NCBI RefSeq assembly: GCF_014651995.1
Contig: NZ_BMXY01000001.1
Coordinates: forward strand, 1,632,439 to 1,696,438
Origin: Cognatilysobacter xinjiangensis
GTDB lineage: Bacteria; Pseudomonadota; Gammaproteobacteria; Xanthomonadales; Xanthomonadaceae
DNA: 64,000 nt
Reading direction: 5' to 3'
Positions 22,850 through 32,013 of this stretch are shown here, piece after piece (position 1 is the first letter of the stretch; every line of letters begins with the position of its first letter). The position numbers and the translations under genes were made by a program. The notes under the pieces are model-generated. The model had not been told where the DNA came from. It saw nothing but the letters and a program-made list of their open reading frames with translations, and did no database searches.

Positions 22850-24352
22850 TCAGTAGCCCCGCGCGTCGAGCGCCGCCCGCACCTGCAGGTGGCGCGCGGC
22901 CATCGCCGGCGACGGCGCGCGGCCCAGCAGGCTGCCCAGCACGATGGCGACGCAACCGATCGCGAAGCCCGGCACCATCGAGTACAGGCCGGTGGACTCC
23001 GCGAAGAGCGTTTCCCACACGATCACGGTCGCGGCACCGGCCACCATCCCGGCGAGCGCGCCGTTCCGGGTCATGCGCGACCAGAACAGCGAGATCAGCA
23101 CGACCGGCCCGAACGCTGCGCCGAAGCCGGCCCAGGCGTAGGACACGAGGCCGAGCACGCGGCTTTCGGGGTCGCGCGCGATGAAGATCGCCAGCAGCGC
23201 GACGCCCAGCACCGCCGCGCGCCCCACCCACACGAGCTCGCGCTGGCCGGCGTTGCGGCGCAGGAACCCGCGATAGAGGTCCTCGGTCAGCGCGCTCGAA
23301 CAGACCAGCAACTGGCAGGAAAGGGTGCTCATGATCGCGGCGAGGATCGCCGACAGCAGTACGCCGGCCACCCACGGATTGAACAGCAGCTGCGAGAGCA
23401 CGATGAACACGCGCTCCGGGTTCTGCGTGACCGCGCCCGCCTGCGCCGGATGCGCGGCGAAATACGCATTGCCGAAGAAGCCCACCGCCATCGCGCCCAA
23501 CAAGCAGAGCACCATCCAGGTCATGCCGATGCGGCGCGCCTTGGGGATCGTCTCCAGGTCGTCCGCCGCCATGAAGCGCGCGAGGATATGTGGCTGGCCG
23601 AAATAGCCCAGCCCCCACGCCAGCAGCGAAACGATGCCGATGACGCCGAGCGAACCGCCCTTGAACCAGTCCAGCTTGCCGGGGTCGACCTGCTCGACCA
23701 GTGCGAGGCTGGCCTCCGGACCGCCGCTGCCCAGCACCACCACGATCGGCGTGAGCACCAGCGCGAAGATCATCAACGAGGCCTGCACGGTGTCGGTCCA
23801 GCTCACCGCGAGGAAGCCGCCGACCAGCGTGTAGAGGATCGTCGCCGCGGCGCCCCACCACAGCGCCTGCGCGTACGGCAGACCGAACACGCTCTCGAAC
23901 ATGCGCGCGCCGGCCACGATGCCGCTCGCGCAGTACACCGCGAAGAACACCAGAATGACCAGCGCCGCGAGCACGCGCAGCACGCGGCTGCCGTCCTCGA
24001 AGCGATGGGTGAAATAGTCCGGCAGCGTCAGCGCGTTATGCGTGCGCTCGGTATAGAGGCGCAGCGGGCCGGCGACGAACTTCCAGTTCGCCCAGGCGCC
24101 GATCACGAGGCCGATCGCGATCCAGGCTTCCGACACGCCGCCCAGGTAAAGCGCGCCGGGCAGGCCCATCAGCAGCCAGCCGCTCATGTCCGAGGCGCCT
24201 GCCGACAGCGCGGTGACGAAGCTGCCGAGCGAGCGCCCACCGAGGATGTAGTCGTCGAAGCTTCGGGTGGACCGCCAGGCGAGGAAGCCGATCAGCACCA
24301 TGGCCGCCAGGTACAGGCCGAATGTGACGAGAAGCGGAGTGCTGGCGGTCAT
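22850..24352 (-). CDS. putP: Sodium/proline symporter
   Basis: A 500-residue inner-membrane SSS-family transporter with about 13 hydrophobic segments. The family motifs LGGRSLGSFVTALSAGASDMSGWLLMGLPG and the Na+-site region SWTDTVQASLM fit PutP, which imports proline with Na+ for nutrition or osmoprotection. I chose the ATG at 24352, since AGGAA stands about six bases before it and the upstream frame is not membrane-like. A perfect palindrome lies 57-75 bases upstream. Adjacent miaA begins three bases after its stop. Confidence 0.93.
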   Translation of the reverse strand: MTASTPLLVTFGLYLAAMVLIGFLAWRSTRSFDDYILGGRSLGSFVTALSAGASDMSGWLLMGLPGALYLGGVSEAWIAIGLVIGAWANWKFVAGPLRLYTERTHNALTLPDYFTHRFEDGSRVLRVLAALVILVFFAVYCASGIVAGARMFESVFGLPYAQALWWGAAATILYTLVGGFLAVSWTDTVQASLMIFALVLTPIVVVLGSGGPEASLALVEQVDPGKLDWFKGGSLGVIGIVSLLAWGLGYFGQPHILARFMAADDLETIPKARRIGMTWMVLCLLGAMAVGFFGNAYFAAHPAQAGAVTQNPERVFIVLSQLLFNPWVAGVLLSAILAAIMSTLSCQLLVCSSALTEDLYRGFLRRNAGQRELVWVGRAAVLGVALLAIFIARDPESRVLGLVSYAWAGFGAAFGPVVLISLFWSRMTRNGALAGMVAGAATVIVWETLFAESTGLYSMVPGFAIGCVAIVLGSLLGRAPSPAMAARHLQVRAALDARGY

Positions 24353-24408
24353 TCGCGTTCCTGCTGGAGTCCCCGCGCGCACTTTAACCGGGCGATGCCT
24401 CCGCATGA

Positions 24409-24427
24409 CTGGCGAATATTTCGCCAG
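24409..24427. promoter_or_regulatory. Palindrome CTGGCGAA-TAT-TTCGCCAG upstream of putP
   Basis: Two perfect 8-base arms flank an AT-rich three-base centre, 57 bases before the putP start codon. The position fits an operator, possibly overlapping the promoter. No regulator is identified in the window. Confidence 0.5.
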
Positions 24428-24465
24428 CATGGCGGGCCCGCCCGTGGTGGCGGGGGCTGCGCGGG

Positions 24466-24474
24466 TTATCCACA
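24466..24474 (+). promoter_or_regulatory. Perfect DnaA box (TTATCCACA), copy 1
   Basis: An exact match to the consensus high-affinity DnaA box in the gap between folP and putP. It lies outside the hairpin that holds copy 2, in the same orientation, 24 bases away start to start. Confidence 0.55.
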
Positions 24475-24485
24475 CGGCCACCAAA

Positions 24486-24516
24486 GCGGTTATCCACAGC
24501 ACCTGTCGATAACCGC
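24486..24516. promoter_or_regulatory. 31-base hairpin holding a perfect DnaA box and an opposed near-box
   Basis: GCGGTTATC and GATAACCGC form nine perfect pairs, continued by ACAG/CTGT after one mismatch, with a CAC loop. The left arm contains TTATCCACA (24490-24498). The right arm contains, inverted, TTATCGACA (24504-24512). It lies 11 bases past the folP stop; on the minus strand it is followed by CTTTGG, so it could instead be a weak intrinsic terminator for folP. Confidence 0.55.
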
Positions 24517-24526
24517 GCTGGTCGAA

Positions 24527-25423
24527 TCAGTCCTCGTCCGGCCATCGGATGGACGGCATCGACGCGGCGACGCGGGGCATCGGCTGCGCGGCGACCGCGT
24601 TCCACACCTTCAGCGCGTCCACCGTCGCCGCGACGTCGTGCACGCGCACGATCCGCGCGCCGCGCTGCACGGCGATCAGGTGCGCCGCGACCGATCCGTG
24701 CACCCGCTCCGCTGCGTCGCGTCCAGTCAGCTCGCCGATCGTGCGCTTGCGCGACAGCCCGGCCAGCACCGGCACGCCGAGATCGGTGAACCGCTCGAGG
24801 CGCGCGAGCAACTGCAGGTTGTCCTCGCGCGTCTTGCCGAAGCCGAAGCCCGGGTCGACGACGATGTGCTTCTTGTCGATGCCCGCCATCTGCGCGGCGA
24901 AAATGCGCTCGGCGAGGAAGCGATGCACCTCGTCCACCACCTCGTCGTAGCGCGGGTCGTCCTGCATCGAGCGCGGCTCACCGAGCATGTGCATCAGCAC
25001 CACCGGCACGCCGAGCGCGGCCGCCGCGTCGAGCGCCCCCTCGCGCCGCAGCGCGTAGACGTCGTTGATCATGCCTGCGCCCGCCGCCACCGCCGCGCGC
25101 ATCACCTCGGGCTTGGACGTGTCGACCGACACCGGCACCTGCGTGCGTGCCGCCAGCGCCTCGATCACCGGCACGACGCGGCGCAGCTCCTCGTCGACCG
25201 GCACCTCGCCGGCGCCCGGGCGTGTCGATTCGCCGCCCACGTCGAGCACGTCCGCGCCCTCCTCCACCAGGCGCAGGCCGTGGGCGATCGCGGCGTCCGT
25301 GTCGAAGTGCTCGCCGCCGTCGGAGAACGAATCCGGCGTGACGTTGACGATGCCCATCACGCGCGGCACGTCGAGCAGGAGGCGGCGGCCGCCGCAGTCC
25401 AGGGACGGTGCGATGTCGAACAT
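24527..25423 (-). CDS. folP: Dihydropteroate synthase
   Basis: A 298-residue TIM-barrel enzyme that condenses p-aminobenzoate with the pterin pyrophosphate in folate synthesis; it is the sulfonamide target. Signatures are MGIVNVTPDSFSDGGEHF (pterin/phosphate loop), DVGGESTRPGA, and GFGFGKTREDN with the phosphate-binding lysine. The ATG at 25423 gives the normal start and shares one base with the stop of the small gene upstream (TGATG). ftsH lies further upstream, as in the E. coli ftsH-folP order. Confidence 0.97.
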   Translation of the reverse strand: MFDIAPSLDCGGRRLLLDVPRVMGIVNVTPDSFSDGGEHFDTDAAIAHGLRLVEEGADVLDVGGESTRPGAGEVPVDEELRRVVPVIEALAARTQVPVSVDTSKPEVMRAAVAAGAGMINDVYALRREGALDAAAALGVPVVLMHMLGEPRSMQDDPRYDEVVDEVHRFLAERIFAAQMAGIDKKHIVVDPGFGFGKTREDNLQLLARLERFTDLGVPVLAGLSRKRTIGELTGRDAAERVHGSVAAHLIAVQRGARIVRVHDVAATVDALKVWNAVAAQPMPRVAASMPSIRWPDED

Positions 25424-25578
25424 CAGCGGCCCTCGCGTCGTTCGGCGAGGCGCATCAGCAGAAGCCCGAACGCCAACCCGAGCGCCGCGCCGACGGCGAT
25501 GTTGCGCATGCCCACTCCGATCGCGATGCCCGCGCCGAGTCCGATCGCGAGGAAGCCGCCGCGGCGACGCCTGTCCAT
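25423..25578 (-). CDS. Small glycine-zipper membrane protein
   Basis: A 51-residue frame: a basic start (MDRRRRGG), then one or two Gly/Ala-rich hydrophobic stretches (FLAIGLGAGIAIGVGM and AVGAALGLAFGLLLM), then a charged end. It lies between the ftsH terminator and folP, and its stop overlaps the folP start by one base, which argues for real translation. The function is unknown. It may be a leader-like coupling gene for folP or a small membrane protein. Confidence 0.65.
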   Translation of the reverse strand: MDRRRRGGFLAIGLGAGIAIGVGMRNIAVGAALGLAFGLLLMRLAERREGR

Positions 25579-25591
25579 GCCTGCTCCAACG

Positions 25592-25619
25592 AAAAAGGCC
25601 AGAGCGGACTCTGGCCTTT
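25592..25619 (-). terminator. Intrinsic terminator after ftsH
   Basis: GGCCAGAG and CTCTGGCC form an 8-base stem with a four-base loop, followed on the minus strand by TTTTTC. It separates ftsH from the small gene and folP, which therefore need their own promoter or readthrough. Confidence 0.85.
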
Positions 25620-25642
25620 CCGTGTGTTGCTGGCAACGTCGA

Positions 25643-27538
25643 TCAGGTGCCGCTGGGCTGAACACCGCCGAGGTGGAGACGCTTGGGCTCCTCGGTCGCC
25701 GGGCCGCCGCGGCCCCAGCCGCTCGGCGGCGGCGGATCGCGCCCGTCCATGATCGCGTCGATCTGGCTGGCGTCGATGGTCTCGTACTCCAGCAGGGCCT
25801 TCGCCATCGCGTGCAGCTTGTCGATGTTGTCGGTGAGGATCGTCGTCGACCGCGCGTACGCCCGGTCGAGGATCCCGCGCACGACCTCGTCGATCTTGCG
25901 CGCCGTCTCGTCGGAGACGTTCTTGTGCTGCGTGACCGAACGGCCGAGGAAGACCTCGTCCTCCTCCTCGCCGTAGGCGATCGGGCCGAGCTCGTCCGAC
26001 AGGCCCCACTTGGTGACCATGTTGCGCGCCATCTTGGTCGCCCGCTCGATGTCGTTCGACGCGCCCGTGGTGACCTTGTTCGCGCCGAAGATCAGCTCCT
26101 CGGCGACGCGGCCGCCGTACAGCGAGCACAGCTGCGACTCGATCGTCTGCTTGTTGTACGAGTACTTGTCGCCTTCCGGCAGGTACATCGTGACGCCCAG
26201 CGCGCGGCCGCGCGGGATGATGGTGACCTTGTAGACCGGATCGTGCTCGGGCACGAGGCGGCCGACGATCGCATGGCCCGCCTCGTGGTACGCGGTCAGG
26301 CGCTTCTCGTCCTCGCTCATCGCCATCGAGCGGCGCTCAGCGCCCATCAGGATCTTGTCGCGGGCCTTGTCGAAGTGCTCCATGTGCACCTGCTTGGCGT
26401 TATCGCGCGCGGCGAACAGCGCGGCCTCGTTGCAGAGGTTCGCGAGGTCGGCACCGGAGAAGCCCGGGGTGCCGCGCGCCACCACCATCGCGTCGACGTC
26501 GTCGCCGAGCGGCAGCTTGCGCATGTGGACCTTGAGGATCTGCTCACGGCCCTTGACGTCAGCAAGGCCCACGGTGACCTGTCGGTCGAAGCGGCCCGGG
26601 CGCAGCAGCGCCGGATCGAGCACGTCCGGACGGTTGGTCGCGGCGATGACGATCACGCCCTCGCCGCCCTCGAAGCCGTCCATCTCGACCAGCAGCTGGT
26701 TGAGCGTCTGCTCGCGCTCGTCGTGACCGCCGCCGAGGCCCGCGCCGCGATGGCGGCCGACCGCGTCGATCTCGTCGATGAAGATGATGCAGGGCGCGTG
26801 CTTCTTCGCCTGGTCGAACATGTCGCGCACGCGGCTGGCGCCGACGCCCACGAACATCTCGACGAAGTCCGAGCCCGAGATCGAGAAGAACGGCACCTTC
26901 GCCTCGCCGGCGATCGCGCGGGCGAGCAGCGTCTTGCCGGTGCCCGGCGGGCCGACCATCAGCACGCCGCGCGGGATCTTGCCGCCGAGCTTCTGGAAGC
27001 GCGTCGGGTCGCGCAGGAACTCGACGAGCTCGCCGACTTCCTGCTTGGCCTCGTCGCAGCCCGCGACGTCGGCCAGCGTCACCTTGACCTCGTTTTCGCC
27101 CTGCATCTTCGCGCGCGACTTGCCGAAGCTCATCGCGCCCTTGCTTCCGCCCTGCTGCATCTGCCGCATGACGAAGATCCAGGCGCCGATGATCAGCAGG
27201 ATCGGAAGGAAGTTCAGCAGGATGCCCCAGATCGACGGACCAGACGGCGGCGGACGCTGGGTGATGGAGACCTTGTGATGCATCAGGTCGTACATCATTC
27301 CCGGGTCGGCCGGCGCATAGGTCACGAACTGCGAGCCGTCCTTGCGCTTGCCGGTAATCGTGGTCTTGTCGTCGCTGATGACCACGTCCTGGACGCGGTC
27401 GGTCTGCACCTGCTGGATGAACTGGTCATAGGCCAGTGTCTCCGTGGCGGCGCTGCGCGGGCCGAAGGCCTGGAAGACCACCATCAGCACGACGGCGACC
27501 ACCACCCACAGCAAAAGATTCTTGGCCAAGTCGTTCAT
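25643..27538 (-). CDS. ftsH: ATP-dependent zinc metalloprotease FtsH
   Basis: A 631-residue inner-membrane AAA+ protease that degrades membrane proteins and regulators such as LpxC and sigma-32. Two membrane helices (about 8-28 and 100-120) flank the periplasmic domain. The AAA module has Walker A GPPGTGKT near residue 195, Walker [12 protein letters not shown] and the SRH. The zinc site HEAGH is near residue 418. Start MNDLAKN is preferred because AAGG lies eight bases upstream; MKMND two codons earlier is possible. Its modulators HflK/HflC lie at 18-20 kb. An 18-base palindrome (27596-27613) lies upstream. Confidence 0.97.
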   Translation of the reverse strand: MNDLAKNLLLWVVVAVVLMVVFQAFGPRSAATETLAYDQFIQQVQTDRVQDVVISDDKTTITGKRKDGSQFVTYAPADPGMMYDLMHHKVSITQRPPPSGPSIWGILLNFLPILLIIGAWIFVMRQMQQGGSKGAMSFGKSRAKMQGENEVKVTLADVAGCDEAKQEVGELVEFLRDPTRFQKLGGKIPRGVLMVGPPGTGKTLLARAIAGEAKVPFFSISGSDFVEMFVGVGASRVRDMFDQAKKHAPCIIFIDEIDAVGRHRGAGLGGGHDEREQTLNQLLVEMDGFEGGEGVIVIAATNRPDVLDPALLRPGRFDRQVTVGLADVKGREQILKVHMRKLPLGDDVDAMVVARGTPGFSGADLANLCNEAALFAARDNAKQVHMEHFDKARDKILMGAERRSMAMSEDEKRLTAYHEAGHAIVGRLVPEHDPVYKVTIIPRGRALGVTMYLPEGDKYSYNKQTIESQLCSLYGGRVAEELIFGANKVTTGASNDIERATKMARNMVTKWGLSDELGPIAYGEEEDEVFLGRSVTQHKNVSDETARKIDEVVRGILDRAYARSTTILTDNIDKLHAMAKALLEYETIDASQIDAIMDGRDPPPPSGWGRGGPATEEPKRLHLGGVQPSGT

Positions 27539-27595
27539 CTTCATACCTTGTCGAGCCATTGGAGCACGTACTGGCTGTACGTCCCTTCAAGCTTC

Positions 27596-27613
27596 GGGCC
27601 GGTCGACCGGCCC
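27596..27613. repeat. 18-base perfect palindrome upstream of ftsH
   Basis: GGGCCGGTC followed directly by its reverse complement GACCGGCCC, 58 bases before the ftsH start codon in the 165-base gap to rlmE. It could be an operator or a 5'-leader hairpin; nothing in the sequence decides. Confidence 0.4.
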
Positions 27614-27703
27614 TCGATGACCACGGCCGCTGCACGGCCGCCGTCGCATTCGTCCACCGCTGCCGGTGGCTGTCTCCCGGGCCATGACGACCCGCGAAGC
27701 ACC

Positions 27704-28336
27704 TTACTTCATGGCCGCTCGCCGACCCTGCGCGAGCGCGTACACCTCGGGCGAGCGCTTGCGCGAGGCTGCCGGCTTGCGGATCACCACCTTGTCGTAG
27801 CGCCGCCGCAGCTCCTTCACGTACTCGTCGAACCCCACGCCCTGGAAGAGCTTGATCAGGAAGTTGCCGCCGACCCGCAGGTGCTTGTCGGCGAAATCCA
27901 TCGCGAGCTCGGACAGGTACATCGCGCGCGGCAGGTCGACCGAATCCACTCCACTCATGTTGGGGGCCATGTCCGAGAGGACAAGGTCCACCGGCTGTCC
28001 ACCGAGCATGGCTTCCAGCTGCGATAGGACGTCATCCTCCCTGAAATCGCCATGAAGGAATTCGACGCCCGCGAGCGGCGGCATGGCGAGGATGTCCAGC
28101 GCGATCACGCGGCCGCGGTCGCCGAGTTCCTGGCGGACCCATTGCGACCAGCCGCCGGGTGCGGCGCCCAGGTCGACCACCACCATTCCGGGCTTGAGCA
28201 GCCGGTCGCGCTCGACCAGTTCCTCGAGCTTGTAGGCGGCGCGCGAGCGCAGACCCTCGGCCTTCGCCTTCTTCACGTAGGGGTCGGAGAAATGTTCCTT
28301 GAGCCAGCGGTGGCTGGACTTGCTGCGCGTGGGCAT
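27704..28336 (-). CDS. rlmE: 23S rRNA (uridine-2'-O) methyltransferase RlmE (FtsJ/RrmJ)
   Basis: A 210-residue SAM enzyme that methylates U2552 in the ribosomal A loop. It opens with the typical [22 protein letters not shown]. The SAM motif is [14 protein letters not shown], the catalytic Asp lies in [11 protein letters not shown], and the Lys and Glu of the K-D-K-E tetrad lie in FLIKLFQG and [10 protein letters not shown]. The start MPTRSK follows the family. The gene lies upstream of ftsH on the same strand and is divergent from yhbY, the arrangement common in gammaproteobacteria. Confidence 0.97.
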   Translation of the reverse strand: MPTRSKSSHRWLKEHFSDPYVKKAKAEGLRSRAAYKLEELVERDRLLKPGMVVVDLGAAPGGWSQWVRQELGDRGRVIALDILAMPPLAGVEFLHGDFREDDVLSQLEAMLGGQPVDLVLSDMAPNMSGVDSVDLPRAMYLSELAMDFADKHLRVGGNFLIKLFQGVGFDEYVKELRRRYDKVVIRKPAASRKRSPEVYALAQGRRAAMK

Positions 28337-28415
28337 CGGCGTGTGCACGCGCCGGAAAAAAGCGGCGCGGAGCCGCATGATACCCTGCGCCTCCCCACGC
28401 TCCCGGAACGTCCGC

Positions 28416-28724
28416 TTGACCGCTCCCAGCCTTACCAATGCCCAGATCCGGTTCCTTCGCGGCCAGGCCCACGGCTTGAAGGCGATGCTGCAGGTGGGCG
28501 GCAAGGGCGTCACGCCCGCGCTGGTGGCGGAGGTCGGCCAGGCGCTCGAGGACCATGAGCTGATCAAGATCAAGGTCGCCGCCGAGGACCGCGAGACGCG
28601 CGAGGCGCTGATCGAAGCGCTCGCCGGCGAGGCCGGGGCCGCACTGGTGCAGCGCATCGGCCATACGGCAGTGCTCTACCGCCCGAGCCGCGAGAAGCGA
28701 CAGATCGTCCTGCCGCGACCCTGA
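28416..28724 (+). CDS. yhbY: YhbY family RNA-binding protein (CRM domain)
   Basis: A protein of about 102 residues with the CRM fold: [28 protein letters not shown], then the GxxG-like loop and DHELIKIKV. YhbY binds pre-50S particles during ribosome assembly. Proposed start is TTG at 28416, with GGAA six bases upstream; an ATG at 28377 would add a 13-residue basic extension not seen in the family. Divergent from rlmE with a 79-base shared promoter gap. Confidence 0.92.
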   Translation: MTAPSLTNAQIRFLRGQAHGLKAMLQVGGKGVTPALVAEVGQALEDHELIKIKVAAEDRETREALIEALAGEAGAALVQRIGHTAVLYRPSREKRQIVLPRP

Positions 28725-28761
28725 GGCCGCGCCGCGAGCGCACCGATCCCGAGGCGACCGC

Positions 28762-29145
28762 ATGCAACTGAATCTCGAAAGCCCCGACCACCGCTACGTG
28801 CTGCGCAGCGTCGACGGCCGGTCGGCGCTGGTGAACGACCGCCGCCTGGCGAGCAGCTTCGCCGTGTCCACCGAGACGCTGATCGAGGACTGGCCGGTGA
28901 CCGATGCCGGCGCACTGACGCCCGAGCAGCTGCAGCCGCTGCTGGCACTCGGCCCGGACGTGATCGTGATCGGCAGCGGCGACCGCCAGGTGTTCGCACC
29001 CGCGGCCACGCAGGCCGCCTGCCTGCAGGCCGGCGTGGGCTTCGAGGTGATGGCCAATGCCGCGGCGGCGCGCACGTTCGTCGTGCTGGCCGGCGAAGGG
29101 CGACGCGTGGTGGCCGGCTTCGTGCTGGCGCGGGCCGACGCCTGA
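28762..29145 (+). CDS. Mth938-like (DUF498) domain protein
   Basis: A 127-residue protein. The Mth938/DUF498 pattern is clear: a LIEDWPV stretch, LGPDVIVIGSGDRQVF in the middle and GVGFEVMANAAAARTFVVLAGEGRRVVAGF at the end. Family members are compact alpha/beta proteins, related to human AAMDC, with no known reaction. It lies downstream of yhbY with a 37-base gap, probably co-transcribed, and is convergent with the M23 gene. Confidence 0.88.
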   Translation: MQLNLESPDHRYVLRSVDGRSALVNDRRLASSFAVSTETLIEDWPVTDAGALTPEQLQPLLALGPDVIVIGSGDRQVFAPAATQAACLQAGVGFEVMANAAAARTFVVLAGEGRRVVAGFVLARADA

Positions 29146-29155
29146 CCGCCCGCGC

Positions 29156-29929
29156 TCAGCGCGCGGGCAGGTAGAGCAGCGGGTCGACCGGCTTGCCGGT
29201 GTAGCGGATCTCGAAGTGCAGCATGTCGCGCGGTGCGCCGCTGTGGCCCATCTCGGCGATGGTCTGCCCCGCCTTCACCAGCTGGCCTTCGTTGACCAGG
29301 CGCTTGCGGTTGTGGCCGTAGGCCGACAGCCACTGTTCGTTGTGCTTGATGATCACCAGCTCGCCGTAGCCGACCAGCCCCGCGCCCGAATAGACCACGG
29401 TGCCGTCGGCGGCCGCGCGCACCGGCGCGCCCTCGCTGCCGGCGATGTCGATGCCCTGTTTGGTCGGCTCGCCGGTGACGAAGCGTCCGACAAGGCTGCC
29501 GTCCGCAGGCCAGCGCCACGCGAAGCCGCTGGCGGGCGGCGCGGTCACGACCGGCGGTGGCGCCGGCCGCGGCGTTTGCCGCGGCGGCGCCGCGGTGCTG
29601 CCGGTGGACGGGCGGGACGGCGGGGGCGACGCGCTGCGGCTGCCGCCCGGATACAGGCGCAGGCGCTGGCCGGGATAGATCGTGTACGGCGGCGCCAGCG
29701 AGTTCCACGACGCGAGGTCGAGCACGCTGATGCCGTTGCGCGTGGCGATCGAATACAGCGTGTCGCCGCGCTGCACCAGCGTGGTAGCGCCGGGCTTGGG
29801 CGTCGACACGCGCGGCGGCGCCGGACGGCCGGACGACGCGTTCTCGCGCACCACGGTGCTGGAGCAGCCTGCGATCACCGCCAGCGCGGCGCCCAAGGCG
29901 AGGGAGCGGAAACCGATCGTATGCCTCAT
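29156..29929 (-). CDS. LysM-M23 peptidoglycan lipoprotein (NlpD-like)
   Basis: A 257-residue lipoprotein. The signal and lipobox VIAGCSS place the lipidated Cys at about residue 22. A LysM domain (about 48-95: VQRGDTLYSIATRNGISVLDLASWN) is followed by a Pro-rich linker and a C-terminal M23/LytM domain (about 135-250: GIDIAGSEGAPVRAAADGTVVYSG). The last catalytic residues look incomplete: the site that is HxH in active LytM enzymes reads LHFEIRY with only one His. This fits NlpD-type activators of amidases. Its start overlaps the stop of the DedA gene by four bases. rpoS, often next to nlpD, is not here. Confidence 0.9.
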   Translation of the reverse strand: MRHTIGFRSLALGAALAVIAGCSSTVVRENASSGRPAPPRVSTPKPGATTLVQRGDTLYSIATRNGISVLDLASWNSLAPPYTIYPGQRLRLYPGGSRSASPPPSRPSTGSTAAPPRQTPRPAPPPVVTAPPASGFAWRWPADGSLVGRFVTGEPTKQGIDIAGSEGAPVRAAADGTVVYSGAGLVGYGELVIIKHNEQWLSAYGHNRKRLVNEGQLVKAGQTIAEMGHSGAPRDMLHFEIRYTGKPVDPLLYLPAR

Positions 29930-30540
29930 GCGCCGTGCGACCTCCAGAGCAGCCAGCCGATCGCCGCCGCCACGAGTAGGACCGCGATCCAGCCGATGGG
30001 TTCGATGTAACGCCGCAGCGCCGCTTCCGCGCGTTCGCCACCGATGCGGATCACCAGCGCCAGCAGGTAGACGCGCTTGCCGCGCCCGACCGCCATCGCC
30101 AGCACGTAGGGAAGCAGCGGCACGCCGACGATGCCCGAGGCCCAGGTGAACACCTTCATCGGGATCGGCATGAAACCGCCGAGCACCAGGAACCAGAACA
30201 CGGCCCACGGCGATTCCGCCATCTGCGACTGCACGGTCTCGATGCCCGACTCGATGCCCGGCAGCATGCCGAGCGTCGCGAACAGCGGCTTGATCGCCTC
30301 GAACGCGTAGTGGCCGAGCGCATAGCCGACCAGCGAGCCCAGCAGCGAGAACACCAGGCTGATGCTCGCGAAGCGGAACGCGTGCCGCGGCTGCGCCACG
30401 CTCATCGGCGCCAGCATCACCTCCGGCATCACCGGGAAGATGATCGCTTCGATGAAGCTCAGCCCGGCGAGGTAGCGCTGCGCATGGCGGTGACGGGCCC
30501 AGCCGATGGCGCGGTCGTACAACGGGGCAAATAGCTTCAA
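29926..30540 (-). CDS. YqaA/DedA family membrane protein
   Basis: A 204-residue membrane protein with four to five hydrophobic segments and the SNARE-associated/DedA pattern (FIEAIIFPVMPEVMLAPM, FLVLGGFMPIPMKVFTWASGIVG). DedA proteins are undecaprenyl-phosphate or phospholipid flippases; the YqaA branch is uncharacterised. Translation begins at TTG with GGAG about 8 bases upstream. It lies 13 bases after pcm and overlaps the M23 gene, so it is within the surE-pcm operon. Confidence 0.9.
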   Translation of the reverse strand: MKLFAPLYDRAIGWARHRHAQRYLAGLSFIEAIIFPVMPEVMLAPMSVAQPRHAFRFASISLVFSLLGSLVGYALGHYAFEAIKPLFATLGMLPGIESGIETVQSQMAESPWAVFWFLVLGGFMPIPMKVFTWASGIVGVPLLPYVLAMAVGRGKRVYLLALVIRIGGERAEAALRRYIEPIGWIAVLLVAAAIGWLLWRSHGA

Positions 30541-30553
30541 GCCGGTCTCCGGT

Positions 30554-31231
30554 TCAGTCCACGGTGCCCGACAGTAGCGGCACGAACACCACCGGTGCGA
30601 GCACTTCCTCGTCGAAGCCGCCGTCCGCGCGCTGGCGGATGCGGACCAGCGACTGCGAATTGGCGGGGCCGACGGGCGCGATCAGCACGCCGCCCGGCAC
30701 CAGCTGCGCCTTCAGCTCGTCGACCAGCGCGGGCGCCGCCGCGGTGACGAGGATGGCATCGAACGGGCCGTTCTCCGGCCAGCCCGCGCGGCCGTCGTCG
30801 TGTTTGCTGCGCACGGTGAGGCCGAGCGTGCGGAAGCGCTTGCGCGCGACGCGCAGCAGTTCGCCGATGCGCTCGACGGTATGCACCTCCAGGCCCAGCG
30901 CCGCGAGCACCGCGGCCTGGTAGCCCGAGCCGGTGCCGACTTCCAGCACCTTCCGCGGCTCCGACTCCATCAGTGCCTCGGTCATGCGCGCGACCACCCA
31001 CGGCTGCGAGATCGTCTGCCCCTGGCCGATCGGCAGCGCAGTGTCCTCGTAGGCCCGCGAGGCCAGCACTTCGTCGATGAACAGGTGGCGCGGCACGGTG
31101 CGGATCGCGTTGAGCACGCGCTCGTCATTGATGCCGTTCGCGCGCAGGCGCTCCACCAGGCGGTCGCGCACGCGTTGCGAGGTCAGTCCGCTGCCGGTCG
31201 CTTCCGGCTTCATGTGCATCCGCATGCTCAT
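30554..31231 (-). CDS. pcm: Protein-L-isoaspartate O-methyltransferase
   Basis: A 225-residue SAM enzyme that starts repair of isoaspartyl residues in aged proteins. Motifs include [28 protein letters not shown], the SAM loop [16 protein letters not shown] and [16 protein letters not shown]. The run of methionines at the start (MSMRMHM) makes the exact start uncertain; ATG 31231 forms the usual ATGA overlap with the surE stop and is preferred. Coupled surE-pcm order is conserved in proteobacteria. Confidence 0.96.
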   Translation of the reverse strand: MSMRMHMKPEATGSGLTSQRVRDRLVERLRANGINDERVLNAIRTVPRHLFIDEVLASRAYEDTALPIGQGQTISQPWVVARMTEALMESEPRKVLEVGTGSGYQAAVLAALGLEVHTVERIGELLRVARKRFRTLGLTVRSKHDDGRAGWPENGPFDAILVTAAAPALVDELKAQLVPGGVLIAPVGPANSQSLVRIRQRADGGFDEEVLAPVVFVPLLSGTVD

Positions 31232-32013
31232 GCCTCCGCGCGCGGCCGCAGCGCGCCGGCAAGGCCGCCCACCCAGCCGGCCACCTGGTCCAGCGCCTGG
31301 TAGCGCGTCAGGTCGACATGGATCGGCGTGATGGAGATGCAGCCGCGGCGCACCGCGTGGAAGTCGGTGCCCGGGCCGGCGTCCTGCTCGGCGCCGGCGG
31401 CGCCGATCCAGTACCACTGCCGCCCGCGCGGATCGACCTGCGGAATGCAGGCCTCGGCGCGGTGGCGGTTGCCCAGCCGCCCGACCTCGAAGCCGGCCAC
31501 CGCGTCCCACGGCACGTCGGGCACGTTGACGTTGAGGATGGTGTCGGCCGGCAGCGGGTCGGTCGCCAGGCGCGCGACCAGCTCGACGGCCGCGCGCGCG
31601 GCCGTCTCGTAATGAAGCCCCACGTGGTCGGCGGTGGCGAGCGACACGGCGATCGCAGGCAGGCCGAGGAAGCGGCCTTCCATCGCCGCGGCGACGGTGC
31701 CGGAATAGATCACGTCGTCGCCGAGATTGGCGGTGTTGTTGATGCCGGAGACGACGATGTCGGGCTCGTCCTCGAGCATGCCGGTCAGCGCGACGTGCAC
31801 GCAGTCGGTGGGGGTGCCGTAGACGCGCCAGGTGTGTTCGTCCTGCTGGAGCACGCGCACCGGGGCATCGAGCGTGAGCGAATTGCTCGCGCCGGATCTA
31901 TCGCGATCGGGCGCGACGGTGATGACGGTATGGCCGGCGGCGCGCAGGTGCTCCGCGAGGACACGGATGCCCGGCGCGTCGACGCCGTCGTCGTTGCTGA
32001 TCAGGACTCGCAT
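31228..32013 (-). CDS. surE: 5'/3'-nucleotidase SurE
   Basis: A 261-residue metal-dependent phosphatase that removes phosphate from nucleoside monophosphates and short polyphosphates. The family start [15 protein letters not shown] has the metal aspartates (Asp8-Asp9). [10 protein letters not shown] and [21 protein letters not shown] give the remaining metal ligands. First gene of surE-pcm-DedA-M23; divergent from smr with 133 bases between. Confidence 0.97.
   Translation of the reverse strand: MRVLISNDDGVDAPGIRVLAEHLRAAGHTVITVAPDRDRSGASNSLTLDAPVRVLQQDEHTWRVYGTPTDCVHVALTGMLEDEPDIVVSGINNTANLGDDVIYSGTVAAAMEGRFLGLPAIAVSLATADHVGLHYETAARAAVELVARLATDPLPADTILNVNVPDVPWDAVAGFEVGRLGNRHRAEACIPQVDPRGRQWYWIGAAGAEQDAGPGTDFHAVRRGCISITPIHVDLTRYQALDQVAGWVGGLAGALRPRAEA

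Noticed and set aside
24466..24516. A replication origin
   Set aside because: There are only two perfect boxes and no dnaA, dnaN, gidA, parAB or AT-rich unwinding stretch nearby. A DnaA-binding site is the most that can be claimed.
27539..27703. Possible sigma-32 heat-shock promoter upstream of ftsH
   Set aside because: CTTGAA is present near 27586-27591 but no CCCCAT-like -10 lies 13-15 bases downstream, so the match is incomplete.
21698..28027. A 2109-residue open frame on the plus strand across hfq to ftsH
   Set aside because: It runs antisense to at least six clear genes and is composed of low-complexity Arg/Ala/Asp/Leu. A shadow of GC codon bias.
29156..29929. An nlpD-rpoS stress-sigma locus
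   Set aside because: The M23 gene is NlpD-like, but the next gene downstream is a convergent Mth938-like gene, not rpoS.
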